Source: Polytrichum commune (Eukaryota > Streptophyta > Polytrichopsida > Polytrichales > Polytrichaceae). Taken from it: DNA of 64,000 bases. The position numbers and the translations under genes were made by a program. The notes under the pieces were generated by a model. That model was given only the letters and a program-made list of their open reading frames with translations, did not search any database and was not told where the DNA came from. The number at the start of each line of letters is the position of its first letter. The stretch's first letter is position 1. Positions 46,301 to 55,435 of this stretch are shown here, in pieces. The stretch spans positions 37,897,554 through 37,961,553 of the forward strand of contig OX485803.1 of NCBI GenBank assembly GCA_950295325.1, written 5' to 3'.

Positions 46301-46568
46301 CTTCTACCGGGAATTCTTCTCTAAGTGTGTAATTTTCCGAAGAAGTTTCACCACTCAATTTGGAGGGAGTGATCTCCTCTTCAAGTTGAGCTCCAAGTTC
46401 TAAGGTGTCTAGAATTGACCTAGTCCTAGGTTCGACGTTCAAACAACTCTCTATTCTAACATTATCTTGTTCTAATCTATCACTGATTTTAGAGGACCGC
46501 CTCTTTCGAGTAGATTTCTCTAGTCCTACTATCAAACTTGGTTTTTGTGAGCGAGTCCTACCTTGCAT
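40329..46568 (-). CDS. Ty3/gypsy Gag-Pol polyprotein, 2079 aa, intact
   Basis: One frame without stops. Order and approximate residues are a retrotransposon Gag domain (about 150-320, with GEAYEWYRDHAEG), a CCHC zinc knuckle CVQCGQPGHTRQFC (about 431-444) and a second Cys-rich knuckle-like motif NCSNCGGSHPSDTC. Next come an aspartic protease with VDGGSS (about 852), a reverse transcriptase with MPFGLCNAPATFQ and FVDDF as catalytic YxDD equivalent (about 1375), and RNase H with VYCDAS (about 1523). Last is an integrase with H..H..CDAC zinc binding (about 1730-1760), D in GIDYVGE, D in VSDRGTH and E in GQTERVNG (about 1800, 1860, 1898), and a GPY-type C-terminal module (WLGPYLVYEVF, about 2040). 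The PR-RT-RH-IN order defines Ty3/gypsy. No chromodomain is seen, so it is not an obvious chromovirus. The lineage within the non-chromoviral group is not settled. Confidence 0.97.
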   Translation of the reverse strand: MQGRTRSQKPSLIVGLEKSTRKRRSSKISDRLEQDNVRIESCLNVEPRTRSILDTLELGAQLEEEITPSKLSGETSSENYTLREEFPVEVDRGLLNSSPVTMAEERGMDPPPIPPIPPIPPIPPIDPLVRPRGLPIVVPQNLAAMDMPSHLPKFYGTKDEDPSRHMERYIERLASSLITDPGYWLVWFPTTLEGEAYEWYRDHAEGHFRGWEQLQREFLNKFRPEVGQSTALRALSSLKQGREEEISAYIRRFDLVCTRFVGTMLNDDTLKQFFIQGFFKSGTIRGVLERNPLTLADAKRAARDIENLDKDHERLWRREDELIPQFIPIRPRVVAVEPAKYENQIPYAIVDTGPRPLAVREPAPLLALPAPRTDPHLEEVERRLGASQLGFQEAMIKQMQSLTDQMSLMIRSQQPGPPPPVESGRHSSGLWCVQCGQPGHTRQFCRSGQNRDQRGNGNPPQQNQRGQAPPHYGNGSNRGPQPRGQGGQNLEKKEFHPFCGRWHAQGQCWSEGQEFNCSNCGGSHPSDTCRQPDKIINVPYPVANPQQQARDNMRGARPQGVPANELRPPNLYYDHSNARQTFHPPAGLQTTTGYIPIQNRQGVPPNGSNGRQAPPTDPGPSNSQDVRFMDGVLEATCDDMLPLPTRIGEEQSQWPPHTNAITYELVKGKGVVEEAPALAVTTRARRGDAPLEVGIGEQGNYSSDEEINLSELDRVARRATKDVERENIILQDRERTNAVHDLDNSDVGEWEGPGVPVDEFDVVGNSKVERSTGYDLWADLSTLKADITFGQLLEISPTARKTLKEGMPVHKRMRKVKAKIAARIQSQGGRDVKAIEIEVVIVDKVVPNVLVDGGSSLNILPEDTMKKLGLGLTGPSPLVINMANQSLTTPLGMIKDCRMTTGGEEYLVTFHVIKMHSNKDTFPILLGRPWLRMANAMVNWGGPKPSITYGPEGNRVIVSIGSLEGWMKKEMYLPLEKEIDDLNENEIGKALVGVVHPEGQRVVIDSGSGSLGPNFYNYGDNGDYAQWLREYPESEVDVMVTFHQVGLGSEFPSVSLGEGSLLEPCEVLTEEEWVSGGLTPWVDDVEEGEVSLIHVDGTQEEDVIIESSKLEEPLHFKTTSTGIVVGQDVKDYPNVPSDWYRNKEEQAHVSEADWRYVDVKLKNGKTRQMKMGSKLGEKEVREYSNLVDEFSDTFAWSYDELKGIPREMVEHRIPLIPGARPIRQKERRMNPQLQLLVKAELERLLKAGFIKPVEITDWVSPMVLVKKKNGKLRVCVDYRKLNSCTQKDHFPLPFITLLLEEVGGHSRYTFMDGYAGYNQISIALQDIHKTAFTTPWGIFVWVVMPFGLCNAPATFQRLVMYIFTDLLFKSMTVFVDDFSTQSNVDDHLHCVREALVRCRKMRLALNPDKTFLGVNKGVLLGYVVSEKGREPDPDKIAAISDLATPTNSKGISKLLGHVGWYRELIPNFSKIAVPITHLLKKDVKFEWTDACQKAFEELRDRLSTYPVLIPPNWGKPFHVYCDASNVAIGSALCQATGEKEKDQPIAYASKQLTPAERNYSTTERECLAMVFSVKKFRHYLMCNPVVFFVDHMAIKYLINKAELSGRLARWVLLLEEFDYTVEYKPGRMHLQADHLSRLSEEIGKNPVNDMLVDDSLFVVTSTPEWYAGIVEFLTTHKLPKEWTKEERRKVRVNSRQFVVVGHRLFRRGSDGILRRCVSKTEVEAILIACHDSACGGHFSGQLTGQKILRAGYFWPTLFKDAHDYVRKCDACQRYARDDLRMEMPLHVSLPLIPFEKWGIDYVGEVHPQSSKGMKYIVVATEYLTKWAEAKAVKTDTAEHAATFMYENIISRFGVPKILVSDRGTHFLNDLIREMTEKFKIDHRKTTPYHPQTNGQTERVNGILVSILRKTVIDSKRDWDTKLTAALWAYRTTYKVTTRATPFSLVYGLEATLPIEYEVESLRVAVSTRLTESQSLRNRLTDLEALDEGRRMAAQHIEAIQRRRKITFDKRHKRRALTPGMMVMIQDARKLEFPAKFNAVWLGPYLVYEVFPNNSIQLETLNGELFPTRTSGSRCKEYRA

Positions 46569-47477
46569 TCCATAAGAATCGATCGACCCTCACTTGACCA
46601 CACATAATCCTAGCAATTCCCCTCTTAATATTTTCACTTGTCTTGGTGTGGTTATAATTTTTTTAGGAGGTGAGGAAAAGAACCTGCAAGCCCACTTAGG
46701 TGAAAGAATCCCAATAGGGGATAGGCATGTTCATGTTAATTTTTTGGTTAAGTCGGAGCATCACCTCCGCACCTTCCCGCAAATTAACACTCACCACAAT
46801 ACCGATTGTGAGGGGGTGACCTTCCGAGTAGATTATGTTAAAAGTCGAGGCTTCACCCTTCAACTTCTCACACCATCCACAATTTGGGAATTACCCTCTA
46901 CAACGGATAACAACAATCACGAGTACAAAAGGCATTCCTTAATTAGTTAATGAGTTCACTTTGAAGAAATAAACATACCTTGAGCAATCGCATCCCCCTG
47001 TGAGTTAGCACTCCCCTCAATCGTGACTCAATGTAACAACACCATAAACTTTGTGAAATATTAATTTAATCTAGAGCATGAAATGACAACTCCCAAAACT
47101 TTGAGACTCACCCCGAGGTGAGTGTCAAAGTTCAATGTCCTAAGGTGAATTTACCCTCTAATGTTTTAATGAGCTACTCGGTTATAGGTTCCTTTTAAGT
47201 TCTTAGCAAATTCCCAAAAAGGTTGAGGACGTACCTTCGCCGCGCTCCTTCCTCAAAAATGAATTTGCGTAATTGACAATGCAATTCATTCCAAGGAATA
47301 GTTGAAATACAATGAATTCAAATGTAACCCAAAGAAAGAATACTTACCGAGTTTCGGGTGCTCCTTCCCTTCTCTCAAGTTTGTGTCTCCAATTTTTCCT
47401 AGTTGCCTCCAAGTCTCCTAGTCGCCTCCAAGTCTTGTAACTACCTTCCGCTTCGCTCCCGGCGGACGCACCAATTA
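46569..47477 (-). other. Untranslated leader and primer-binding region of the Ty3 element
   Basis: This is 909 bp between the 5' LTR and the Gag start. Directly after the LTR the minus strand reads TAATTGGTGCGTCCGCCGGG, the expected place of the primer-binding site. I cannot name the matching tRNA. A 118-aa plus-strand frame (46594-46950) is antisense and shows no envelope or other recognisable features. Confidence 0.6.
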
Positions 47478-49261
47478 TGTGAGGCCAAACCCCCCACCCT
47501 TAAGCGTCCGTAGTCCGAGTAGTGGGTTTGGGCTCACATTCCTCCGCGGTATTGGATTTGGACTTGGATGAGTCCATAGTGCAATGTTCACCCTTCAAGT
47601 GGTCTTGGATTTAACTTTGGTCTTTGCTTCCTTTGTCTTGCCATCGCGAGAGTGCTCCACATTCTCCATTAAGTTGTGCACGTGGTTTATTTTTAAAGAG
47701 AGGATGCAAGTGTTAAAAAAAACACTATTCTCTATAGTCAATCTCAAATACATTTACTTGTGAAAGCCACACATAACACTAACTAGCATAATGTAACTAA
47801 CTACTTGTCTATGAGCTAATTAGGTAGGCTATCTACTAAGCTCCTTCATGAACCCATCTCTTTACTTTCTAATTACATAAACCTAGCTCCTTCATAAACC
47901 CAGCTCCTTCATAAACCCAGCTCTTTACTTTCTAACTAAACAAACCCAGCTCCTTCATAAACCCAGCTCCTTCATGAACCCAGCTTCTTAGCTTCTAACT
48001 AAACAAACCCAGGTCCTTCATAAACCCAGCTCCTTCATGAACCCACAACTTTGTAGTTGTAATCCCCAACTACCTCACTAATTATTCAAGCCCTTAACTA
48101 ATCTTCCTACCTAATTTCCCTAATTCTACTAACAACCCCTTTCTAATCACACAATTCTTCTCTAATCCTAAAATCCTAAAATCCTAGAGAGGAGAGGGGG
48201 AGAGAGAATTTCCTAACTTCACTAAGACTAACTAATCCACACAAGTATATTTTTGCACTCATCACAACATCAAGTGCTCAACTCTTAAACATGGAACTTG
48301 CAACCACGTGTATTCAAAACATGAACTTAAAGTACCACAAATTGGAATCATGAATTAACTTTAAAATCCTTCACGTCAACACTGATTCTACCAAGAGGTC
48401 AAGCCCTCTTCAAGGCTAACAAGCCTTGGCTCTCAAACTAAAAACTAAGCACACACATGTGCTCCAATATGGCTTCCCACACCCACACTTATAACTCGTG
48501 GGGTGCCTTGGAGCACAAAGGAAAGAGAGGATGAGTGAGGGAAGAATGAGGGATTATATAGTAAGCTTGAGGGGGTGAGCACCCTCAAGGCTCACGATAA
48601 GCCCTTGAGATTTCCTCCTACTTAGTAGGCGCCAATCCTATCTTCTAAGTCTTCCTCCCTCAAATGATCAACAAGGATCCTAATTCGAACATTTAACTAG
48701 CCTTGGCTTTCTACCTACCACACTTTACCAAACTTGGGATGCTTCAACCCAAACTTAGCCTCCTTCGCTTTCCGCCGCCATAACTTTCTCCCCTTACTTT
48801 TCCAAATCGTCGCTCACCACTTAATTCAAACCACGATGCTTAACTCGTGATTTGATTGGTGCTTTGAGAATTTGCTTATCCTCCACCTTGCATTCTTCCT
48901 TGGGCCTTCCCCATTAAGTGGCCATGATGAGGTGGTCCACTTGTGCGCTCCATGTGATCCTCCATTCATCCCAATTCGAATGCACTTGCCTCTTGAGTCA
49001 CTTTGGTTGTCTCCATCCATTTGTACTAGCCTACTCACTAACTACTCAATCCAAGTTCTCCTTACCTATCCTCATTCATTCAAATCCTTCCGAAGGTAAA
49101 AACACAATAACAACTCACATCCTAGCCTCTTACAACATGGTACTTCTAAGACTAACATTTCACTCTTTTTATATTTTTGTGAAGTAACATGCTACTTCAA
49201 AGTGCATCAACTAACGTTTCAAGGGTCTAAGACTAAATGTGGGCACCCTTTTGGGCTCACA
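47478..49261 (-). repeat. 5' LTR of the Ty3/gypsy element
   Basis: 1784 bp. On the coding (minus) strand it begins at 49261 with TGTGAGCCC and ends at 47478. It differs from the 3' LTR at 48384 only. The promoter of the element should lie here. Confidence 0.97.
48554..48561 (-). promoter_or_regulatory. TATA box of the 5' LTR
   Basis: Minus strand TTACTATATAATCCC, a good plant TATA box, lies about 700 bp into the LTR. Orientation agrees with the Gag-Pol frame. The transcription start would be about 30 bp further along the minus strand. Confidence 0.55.
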
Positions 49262-49696
49262 CCGGTTCATCACCAACTTCCACACTAACATGTATCAACC
49301 CAAAACAATCATAGACCAAGTAGGTCTTGATTTAAGCTCAACCACCCGACCATAGGAGAGAGACCAAAGGTGCTCTCTCCTCCCCCGAGCTTCTTCTTAT
49401 GCCCAAGCACTACTTTTACTTTCTATCTTTACATATAGTAAAAGTATCATATTCATAGCTCTATCTTTTAGTTCTACTATGAATCTTCTATCTTTGGTTC
49501 TTCTAGAACCTTCTTTCATCTCTTATTTCAATCTCATTCTTCCAATTGGAATTGTCTAATTCCAATTGGATTCTTCCATCCTTCTTTCTAGTTGGAAATG
49601 TCTAATTCCAACTAAATTCATCCATTCATTCTTCTAGTTGGAATTGTCTAATTCCAACTAGATCTATCTATTCCTTAAGAGTTGTCTAACTCCAAT

Positions 49697-49828
49697 GAAT
49701 AACATTCATCTTTCCAATTCTAGAGTGGTACAACTCCAATGAATAACATTCATCTTTCCAATTCTAGAGTGGTACAACTCCAATGAATAACATTCATCTT
49801 TCCAATTCTAGAGTGGTACAACTCCGAT
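49697..49828. repeat. Three 44-bp tandem repeats in a larger field of GAGTTGTCTAACTCC repeats
   Basis: Three copies of a 44-bp unit start at 49697, 49741 and 49785, the last with one change. The wider region 49540-50000 repeats shorter GAGTTGTCTAACTCCAATG-like words with decay, some of which are small palindromes (GGAATTGTCTAATTCC). Confidence 0.85.
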
Positions 49829-50135
49829 GCACCTCATCGAGAGTTGTCTAACTCATGTGCACGTGTTCTCAATATGGAATGGTCAAATTCCAATGCACTA
49901 TATGCAGAGCTATCTAACTCCAGTGCACATGTTGTCAATCTGGAGTTGTCTAACTCCAATCCATCCATCTTCAACTAGGAGTTGTCTAGCTCCCATCATC
50001 CTCCGCTTACACACTGGCACATGTGGTTAGAATATTCAATTATCCATCAATATTGGTAGTTACCTTACAATGACACTACCGTCGATGACTAGGTGTCCAT
50101 ACACCCAACCTCGTCATCATGGTATACATTAGATA

Positions 50136-50291
50136 TCACATTGTCAATTAGCCTTGTCATTGAGGACGCCTCGTCATTGTAGGATGGCAACTAGGTGTAG
50201 TTACTTTACAATATCATATTGTCAATTAGCCTCGTCGTTGAGGACGCCTCGTCGTCGTAGGATGACAACTAGGTGTAGTTACATTACACCG
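50136..50291. repeat. 78-bp tandem duplication
   Basis: Copies at 50136-50213 and 50214-50291 share TTGTCAATTAGCC, GAGGACGCCTCGTC and CAACTAGGTGTAGTTAC. Most differences between them are CG in one copy against CA or TG in the other. Confidence 0.7.
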
Positions 50292-52789
50292 GCTCTTGCC
50301 GATGTAAATTGGAAAAAATCCGACCCTTCGTAGCAACTACCGGCAATTAGCCACTAAGGCTTCTAAAACTTCCCGAACTTTGCTCTATAGAACTCATGTG
50401 TGATGGATAGTTAAGTCAAGTCGCGATAATAGTTGCTAAACATTTGACTAGGATTTAAGCATATTTGGATTTATGCATGAGGTTTGGATAATTCCAACCG
50501 TCAATATGATGTACACTACACTAAATATGTATTAAGTGTTTGATTATATTTAGTGTTGTTACCACCCAATCCCACTCAACACTAATTTTCAATTCTTTGA
50601 TAATTAGTGTTAGACATAAATGCGCCGCCACCTTCCCTGTTGCCACCTCCTTTCTCCTTTTATCATTATTAAATTTTCTTTCATATCCTTACTAACACTA
50701 AATGCGTGCATTTAACTTACACATATTACCATAGTTGATACTTAGTGTTTGAGTTTACATTTAATGTTACTTACTTTCATAGGGTTAGTGATATTTAGTG
50801 TATGCGTTCGTAATTAGTGTATCAAAGGAATACAAACATTCAAAGTTGTGGTTGTTGTTTGTTTGTTGTTGTTGTTTGATGTTTTTGCCCCCACAAATGC
50901 ACATCCTTTATTAATTCTGGATAAGTGGTTTGTCCAAGTTCACTTAGTTATATGCCGGATTCTTCATGGCCTTGTTGCACCGCCTTCTTCCGTCCTCATC
51001 GTGACCACTTCATCTCCATAATTAGTGCGTGTTACATAGTTGACATTGTTGATCTATGTTGAATCTTGAAATTGTGGACAAATTCTAAATCCTTAGCATT
51101 GGCACTACATTGTTTATTGTGCATTTTTGGAGGGCATGCCACCATGGCAGGTACAATTAAGGGGTTATTGTCTTGCAAACTACATGTCACACACAATATA
51201 AAGATATGTTTAACACAAGTAAACCATGTTTTACGAGAGGGTTTGATTTCTAAATTGCTTGATTTGAATCAAGGATCACATATTTGAAGCTCACTACCAT
51301 GACTTGCTTCTAAAAGTAATAGGAACTTCTAGCTTTGCATTCTAGTAGTCAAATCACATACTAGTTGGACTAACAAATTCATTCTATTCCACTCTTTGCA
51401 ATTGTAACACTCTTCAACAAAACCCACACAATTGTCGTGTGGTCTCATATAATTATATGAAGATTATTTTAATTAAACCTCCAATATCATTACAATTGTA
51501 AATAGGTTAGTTATTGGCAATTGCAAGACTTAGATGCTTGAAAAATAAAAGGGGGTGTGCACACATAAAAGAGAGCAACCTTCCTTGAACGGACTTCTTC
51601 TTTGGACTCTTATAGTGCAATCACAAATATGCAATTGCGCCATGTGGCTAAGGAATAATTTACTTTGGTCAATTTACATAATTTACAAATGTGGAGTGGT
51701 TCAAAACAATTCGAAAATGGAAAAATAGTTATATATAAATATATATACACATAAAACTTGCAATCAAATCCTTGTGCATAGTTTTGGGCATGTCAAGATG
51801 TTAAGTTTAGCTTTAACCCCCATGGATGCAACCTTTAACTGGTTGTTAACATATATATATATATATATATATATGATGTAACCAACATTTGAATAATTGA
51901 GGCTTTTTGTATTAAGTCATTTCAATTTCAAAATACACTCTTTAACAATCAAGGGTTAAGTTATATGTTATATTATATGTATATTAAACATGTGATTTAG
52001 TCCAACGCACATTATTAATCATCAACACATGATTTTTCTTCATACAATCACTAGGTATTGGCACCTACAATGGGTGTCGTATGACACTTGGTGTTAGATG
52101 TCTATTAACATGGTACACCAATTTTAATACCACGGTAAACCATATATCTAGCGTGGTGGACTACATACTTTTGACCTCATGGAAGATTTGGTGAGGGTTG
52201 TATGAAAGGGTGAATGTTCGCAACACCTACCAAGGGGAAGGACAAAATAGGAGAGGGGAGGATGAAAATGTTGTTTATTATTGTAGAACCCCCCCAAAAA
52301 ATAATTAAATTGACTCCTAAATCAAGGTTGAAAACCCCAAAGTAGCATGTACAATGTTTATGATGTGTAGTTTTACATACACCATTTAAGAAGGACCTAA
52401 ACTAGATGTGTAAAGGTCTAGTAGTGTCACATCCATTGATTGTTAGCATGACATTGTTTTTCAAGATAAGTAAGTTCTTGAAGTGCAAAATTATTAACAT
52501 TATGACATTTAGCGAGCACATTGGGATGTTTGGGATGGTTTTGTGTTATAGGGGGATATTATTGAACATACAATTGACAAGTGTCATGTGGTGACAATAT
52601 TGGTCAACCTTGTTGGCCATTAGTGTAACCTAGGGTAGGTCTCATAATAGGGTAAGTGACATTATTAGTCAAGTTAAATTAAATAGCATAAACAATGTAA
52701 TGAGCTTAAATTGAGCAAACAACCTATTGGGTGGGGGTTAGTATTTACTATTACGCCCTTGCTAGGTGTTAAGAAACCAAAGCAAGGGG
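50292..52789. other. AT-rich intergenic DNA, no gene seen
   Basis: Only short frames without recognisable features occur. (AT)n at about 51851-51873. Words such as TTAGTGTTTGA/ATTTAGTGT recur near 50520-50820 without clear repeat structure. Confidence 0.5.
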
Positions 52790-53035
52790 GAGAGGGAATT
52801 ACTGAATATAAGAGTGCCTCTCATTCATCCAACATAGAAGCCCTGAAATAGTACACAACCCGGAAGTTGCCTTTTTTAGTTGATCTGACACCGGAATTAG
52901 CGTTAAAGAACTAGATTTAATCTACTTGAGGTCATTTGAGATGAATCAGTAACAAACCTATATGGGGTCAAGTTTTTTTCATGTGGGATGGATGAGACGT
53001 ATGCTCATACACGATAATCCCCTCACTCCCACCCA
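52790..53035. repeat. MITE-like repeat R2, copy 2
   Basis: The left end GAGAGGGAATTACTGAATAT with CCTCTCATTCATCCAACAT is matched in inverse at the right end (CATGTGGGATGGATGAGACG, ATAATCCCCTCACTCCC). It lacks the nested hairpin of the copy at 28965-29315. Arms are about 45 bp and imperfect. Confidence 0.5.
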
Positions 53036-53746
53036 AGGGGTAATAATACAAGAAAACGGTAGAACCGTGAGGCTTTGTCCTTTGCTATGAAAGACTACAA
53101 TTGTAGTTGATTACTTTGCTCATGTCAATCCATGGCTATTCACTATACCAAACCTTTCTTGGATTTTGTGCACCTTCTTCTCAAATACAAGTCAAGGATT
53201 GAAGCTACTCATTTATCACCCGAAATTTTAAAAATAAATAATCAAGAATTGCTTAATTATAGTTAACTAGATTTCTTTCAATGCATTTTAGGGAGCACTT
53301 ATATATAAACTATAGTTAACATCCACATTAAATAAAGTGGACCAAAAATAACAAGAACAAGTAACGTCCAAGTGTGAACACAAAGTGGTTAGGAAATTTG
53401 CTCTTGAAACGAAGAAGTTGATGCATAGTCTCTGTCCTATAGACAGAGCCAATAAAAATATCCACCCATGTGCACTGTGAATCCCTGATTATGAATGTTC
53501 ACAACACCTACTGAGGGGAATGATGAGCAATGTTCAAGTTTGAAGTGTGCACATGCGTTTCAATGAGAAGGGCTTCAAAATAATCACACTTCACTCAAAC
53601 TTTCAAATGTTTTTGCAACACTTCACAAAAAAAGACTCGATATTGGTTGTTTTGAAAATGAAAATAATATGATGTCTCACTATATTGAAGAAGTACATGC
53701 AAGAAAACGATGCACTAAAATTATTTAGATTCCCTACATAATGCAC

Positions 53747-54010
53747 TTAATCATCATCCAATTCCAAAGGCAAAGCCCACCCGTTTTCAGTCAATTTCCA
53801 AGTGTCAAAAATTCTAGCCCAATCTACATCTTTCATCAGAAGACCGCATGATGACACTTGCATCAATGCATCCAATGTTTCAAGTTTCAATCGAATTTTG
53901 CGCTCACTCTTCACCCAATTCTCTTCGGAAAATCCACGTTCACATATAGTTGTGCTTGCCAAGTTGAAGTCGCAATCAGTGCCGAGTCCAAGTTGCAGAG
54001 TCGAAATCGC
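53747..54010 (-). pseudogene. hAT transposase C-terminal fragment
   Basis: The minus-strand frame includes NLASTTICERGFSEENWVKS, then RLKLETLDALMQVS and a DWARIFDTW tail ending in ELDDD. CERGFS followed by a basic stretch and LETLDALM is the signature of the hAT C-terminal dimerisation domain. Only this end is present. The catalytic part and zinc finger are missing, and no TIRs were found near it, so it is a remnant. Confidence 0.65.
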
Positions 54011-54787
54011 AGGAGTTGTTGGAATTTGAAAGTGTCTGCTAGAGTGCCAAGAGTGCAGTCCCACTATGTTTCTACTTGCAAATTACAGCCACTGTATTTT
54101 GTGACAGGTAATTATTGGAGAGGCCTCCACTATAAAGGGTGAAAACTTTGCAGAGCACGTTTTTATGAAGTGCCCAAAAAAAACCCAGCCAAAATGACAT
54201 TTGACAGGTGTTGAAGACTTCAATATTATTGAACACTGATGCTGATAAGGGGAGAATGTGAGAAAGCTAATTACAATTGCACAGCTCGGAGGTTTCTATT
54301 CTCAGCTATATCAACCCCCAGATGAAAGGGCACAAACATGTAGCCCTGAACAGTTTAGTCACTGCTTAGTCACTGCTGATACAGACAACAGTGTGAACGA
54401 ATTCTTCATAGTTCTAATAAAAGCACATTCCCATGTGCAAGATACCGTTGGTGCTGTAAAGTCGCAGGTTCAATGGGGAGAATTGGCGGTATGGATGCAC
54501 ATTATTAAAGAGTTGACGCTATGTACTACTCATACTGGTACCACATACCTTGGGTATCTTTATCATGAATCTACCATATATTTTGGTAATCCATGTGCTC
54601 CATCTATTAACTTTGAATAATTCTACTGGTACCATATGTATATCTTTAGTATCATCATCATGAATCTACCATATATTTTGTTCATCCATGTGCTCTATTA
54701 ACTTTGAATAATTCTACATCCCCACGTGAGTCTACTAGCTACTCGAATCATGACCAGTAGGCTGCTGTTTATGGTGATGGTTACAGT

Positions 54788-54970
54788 GCCCGGGAAGTCT
54801 TTGGGCATAGCTGGTCGAGATCCGAGTGATTCTAAATCCAGCCAGTTACATGTTGCCATTTTCCGGTTTTGCTTTGTTCATTGAGGTATATTCTTCTATA
54901 GATTCCTCTAAAATGATCAATAATTCTCCTGAAGTCTCCAACGTCAACCAGTTATTTCTCAAACTCTTTT
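54788..54970 (+). repeat. Dispersed repeat R1, copy 3 (uninterrupted)
   Basis: Shares CCAGTTACATGTTG, TTGAGGTATATTCTTCTATA and TCTCCTGAAGTCT with the split copy at 30500-32560. The ATTCT that was duplicated there occurs once here (54890-54894), so this copy shows the empty target site. Confidence 0.7.
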
Positions 54971-55016
54971 AAATTGCGGTATTTTGTCATTTCTTATCAT
55001 ATGTTTCATTTATCAC

Positions 55017-55418
55017 CATAGAAAGGTCCTAGAACAAAAAACCACCCTAACCTACGCTAACTATCTCAACTATATCCAAACAAAGGACAATAAATTTATA
55101 CAACCCCCTTTAAAAATCACCAACCTTAAACTATCCACACAAGAGTACAATCTGGATAAAGACATTCTCACAAGTAAACCAACCATACAAATACACGACT
55201 TAGAGTCCAACATATATGACCAAAACGGAAAATATATAACCACTATCATTACCGAAAGATTGCATTGGCTATGGAACCGCTACACTCACAACAACCTCCC
55301 ACAACTTGCCAACTTCCTACAACCCCCACCACAAGACTTCGAAACCAAAATTATCGTAGCTCATATAGCAATACATAACAATATTCTCCAAGGAAAAAAC
55401 AAAAAAAATACAACCTAA
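55017..55418 (+). other. A/C-rich open frame of unknown family
   Basis: The plus strand from about 55017 to 55435 is rich in A and C and very poor in G, unlike either flank. It is open for about 130 codons, ending with a TAA at 55416. The text reads like protein (TLTYANYLNYIQTKDN, IQIHDLESNIYDQNGKY, TERLHWLWNRY, LQPPPQDFETKI). The frame opens at an ATG at 54984, but the first 11 codons lie in the flanking sequence. No family is recognised. It may be a fragment of an integrated foreign or mobile sequence. Coding potential is an inference from composition and frame length. Confidence 0.35.
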
Positions 55419-55435
55419 CAATCAACACCACACAC

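Larger units (their letters stand above)
38484..49261 (-). mobile_element. Full-length young Ty3/gypsy LTR retrotransposon (10,778 bp)
   Basis: Two 1784-bp LTRs (38484-40267 and 47478-49261) begin TGTGAG and end CTCACA and flank a single Gag-Pol frame on the minus strand, so the right LTR is the 5' LTR. Target duplication CCGGT is present on both sides (38479-38483, 49262-49266). By eye the LTRs differ at one base only (A at 39390, G at 48384), so insertion was very recent. With the intact 2079-codon frame this copy could be autonomous. Confidence 0.97.

Noticed and set aside
46594..46950. 118-aa plus-strand frame near the 5' LTR as an envelope or antisense gene
   Set aside because: It has no signal peptide, membrane segment or known motif and lies antisense in the untranslated leader.
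48826..49187. Short frames duplicated at 39832-40193
   Set aside because: They are identical because both lie in the two LTRs; they have no coding features.
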